From Coxiellaceae bacterium UBA6002 (lineage in GTDB: Bacteria > Pseudomonadota > Gammaproteobacteria > UBA6002), in contig DJAM01000009.1 of NCBI GenBank assembly GCA_002429595.1, positions 1 through 23,880 of the forward strand: a stretch of 23,880 nucleotides of DNA, written 5' to 3'. This document shows positions 22,487-23,880 of this stretch, one piece after another; position 1 is the first letter of the stretch; each line of letters opens with the position of its first letter. Both the position numbers and the translations under genes were made by a program. The notes beneath the pieces are model-generated. The model did no database searches, was not told where the DNA came from, and worked only from the letters and a program-made list of their open reading frames with translations.

Positions 22487-23791
22487 ATGAAACTAATAGA
22501 AAAAATTGGCGCTTGGTTACCTTTGGGCTTCAGTGTAAATGAAGCTATAGTTGAAGGACTAAATACTACTGAATCCTTGAGATATTCGGTCAAACCAAAG
22601 AAAGGAACACCTTACAAAATCGGGATCGGCGTCTTGGCGGCTGTCATCGAGTTCGTGACTTGTTATAACTTTCAGGGCACCGCTATCGAAGAAAATGCTT
22701 CTGGTGTCGAACATAAAGACGAGGAGGAAGGCCACGACCCTGTGGCAGAACTCTCTAGTTTTAAAAAAATTGCCTATCCAGCCTCACGCTATGGGTATTG
22801 CGCCACATCCTTGATTGATGATTGCGGTGGCATACTGTTCTTAACCTCAGCAAGTGTTGCCTATATTAATCGTTTCTACAATCCCGCAGCTGATAATGTC
22901 TTAGTTAACTTAACTCCATTACAAGCCACTTTAGGCATTCTTTATTTTTTAAAATTTGATCTGCCATTTATTCTCACCGGCGAAATGTGGGAAACACTGA
23001 AAGAAATGCGCAAGAAGATAGGCGTTCACCCAGATCAGGCATGCGACAAAGCTTTCATTGAAAAACTTCAACAATTAATCAGGCCATTAGCAAAAAGTAA
23101 TTTCTTTCGAAAATATATTCGAACGACCGGCGCTTTCGCTGATATGTTAGAACATCTCATTCCTTTTATTTTGTTCCTGGAACCGGAGTGGATCTTAAAG
23201 TTAATCGCGTCAGGAGCTCCTGGTGCAATTGTATTAGCAATAATCGGAATACTGATTATATTGATCGCTGGCACTGTCTTTGCTCAAAGCTTTCTATTCG
23301 AAGGAAAATTCTGCGAAGCTAATCTTAAATCAATAGCCGAAAAACTCGAGGCAGCTGCAGCAAATATGAAAAAAGAAGAAGCATGGATACCGCATACTCT
23401 TGCTCGACTATTTCATGTTCTTTTAGTTTGTATTGCAGGTCCTTTACATGGTGTTGATACCGCATTAACAATCTTTTTGACACTGAAAGAATTCAAATCT
23501 CCCATGTGGGCTACCGTTCCTGCAACATTAATTTCATTCCTAATCGCGTGGATGGGAAATCATTTTTCAGAAGTGATGGAATCCAGAGAAGAACTTACAA
23601 AAATGACTTTGCCACCTACTCCTCAACCGACTGTCGCTGCAAATATTACTCGATTTAGTGAGATTTTTATGAGGACGAGGAATGATGAGAGGGAAATGGA
23701 GAGATTACCATTTGCTCATTATCCACGGGCTCTGATGAATCATGTGATGAGGCCGAATGTTGAGCCTGAGAAATATGCTTTGAATGTTTAG
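22487..23791 (+). CDS. Polytopic membrane protein, unknown family
   Basis: I do not recognise this 434-residue product. About six to seven hydrophobic segments are visible (near 43-61, 106-127, 142-163, 220-240, 244-268, 305-331 and 341-357). A very acidic loop follows the first helix (EHKDEEEGHDP, 75-85), and a Lys-rich positive segment precedes it (KPKKG). A long polar stretch with coiled-coil-like Glu/Lys spacing lies at 280-300, and the last 60 residues are polar with Pro-rich and Arg/Glu-rich parts (TPQPT, RNDEREMER). No signal peptide. ATG at 22487 has only AAGAATAA upstream. The stop TAG shares its last base with the following 20-bp tandem array. It could be a taxon-restricted inner-membrane protein or a host-membrane-targeted effector; nothing in the sequence decides between these. 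Confidence 0.6.
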   Translation: MKLIEKIGAWLPLGFSVNEAIVEGLNTTESLRYSVKPKKGTPYKIGIGVLAAVIEFVTCYNFQGTAIEENASGVEHKDEEEGHDPVAELSSFKKIAYPASRYGYCATSLIDDCGGILFLTSASVAYINRFYNPAADNVLVNLTPLQATLGILYFLKFDLPFILTGEMWETLKEMRKKIGVHPDQACDKAFIEKLQQLIRPLAKSNFFRKYIRTTGAFADMLEHLIPFILFLEPEWILKLIASGAPGAIVLAIIGILIILIAGTVFAQSFLFEGKFCEANLKSIAEKLEAAAANMKKEEAWIPHTLARLFHVLLVCIAGPLHGVDTALTIFLTLKEFKSPMWATVPATLISFLIAWMGNHFSEVMESREELTKMTLPPTPQPTVAANITRFSEIFMRTRNDEREMERLPFAHYPRALMNHVMRPNVEPEKYALNV

Positions 23792-23880
23792 CTTAAATTG
23801 TTACTCCCGCGCTTAAATTGTCATTCTCGGGCTTAAATTGTCACTCCCGGGTTTAAATGGTCATTCCCGCGTAGGCGGGA
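23791..23880. repeat. Family A-related 20-bp tandem array, runs off the window
   Basis: Four 20-base units, each starting GCTTAAATTG or a close variant (23791, 23811, 23831, 23851), end in a decayed left half (TTACTCCCGC, TCATTCTCGG, TCACTCCCGG, TCATTCCCGC). Then GTAGGCGGGA begins a full family A hairpin that is cut at 23880. This is a left-half mirror of the right-half tails of the other copies. Confidence 0.88.

Noticed and set aside
22242..22490. Open frames through the third family A repeat
   Set aside because: Both strands translate the hairpin; no ribosome site and no conserved sequence.
23791..23870. Possible CRISPR array
   Set aside because: The 20-base units are directly adjacent, without spacers, and are part of the family A repeat.

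Overview
The window reads as chromosomal DNA of an AT-rich gammaproteobacterium, most likely in the order Legionellales (Legionella/Coxiella/Berkiella-like). The main pointers are a Legionella-type major outer membrane protein at the left, two ankyrin-repeat proteins that look like host-directed effectors, a PmrA-box match upstream of one of them, and a housekeeping backbone with gammaproteobacterial gene order. The taxonomic call is an inference from gene content, not from a marker gene.

Layout. (1) 1-1500: a 46-codon secreted-peptide gene and a Legionella-type porin, both on the minus strand. (2) 1636-8911: a conserved housekeeping block: aat and infA (+), clpA, clpS and icd (-), rluE, mnmA and phhB (+). 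The parts aat-infA-clpA-clpS and icd-rluE-mnmA match segments known from Pseudomonas and Escherichia, with some usual neighbours (bpt, cspD, nudJ, hflD) absent. Aat, ClpS and ClpA together form the core of the bacterial Leu/N-degron pathway. (3) 8965-13225: a YciC-like membrane protein divergent from mfd. (4) 13319-18412: an accessory segment with a START-like/zinc-ribbon/class III nucleotide cyclase protein and two ankyrin-repeat proteins, read here as a candidate effector island. (5) 18420-21114: a tight minus-strand cluster of an L,D-transpeptidase, a DUF924 protein, nagZ and hpt (peptidoglycan remodelling and recycling plus purine salvage). (6) 21146-23791: two plus-strand membrane proteins, one with a DUF4870 C-terminus and one unrecognised.

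Two families of palindromic intergenic repeats recur. Family A is built on ATTCCC-N8-GGGAAT, the same pattern as the Neisseria dRS3 repeat. It forms hairpins with tandemly repeated right-half tails (1518-1610, 7311-7442, 22322-22446) and appears as a 20-bp tandem array at the right edge (23791-23880). Family B starts with CCCTCACCC and ends in a GCGGGAGAGGG hairpin (1-13, 7262-7299, 8917-8951, 13233-13307). The repeats sit at gene ends, and in one case supply the stop codon of rluE.

The most interesting leads are a perfect YTTAAK-N5-YTTAAK PmrA-type site before the first ankyrin gene, three evenly spaced TTTAATCATT repeats before the second, a possible F-box at the N-terminus of the second ankyrin protein, a 30-bp in-frame duplication that breaks its 33-residue repeat register, a cyclase with Lys in place of the transition-state Arg, and a strong Fur-box match stranded upstream of a family A repeat. 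No tRNA, rRNA, CRISPR array, insertion sequence or prophage gene was seen.
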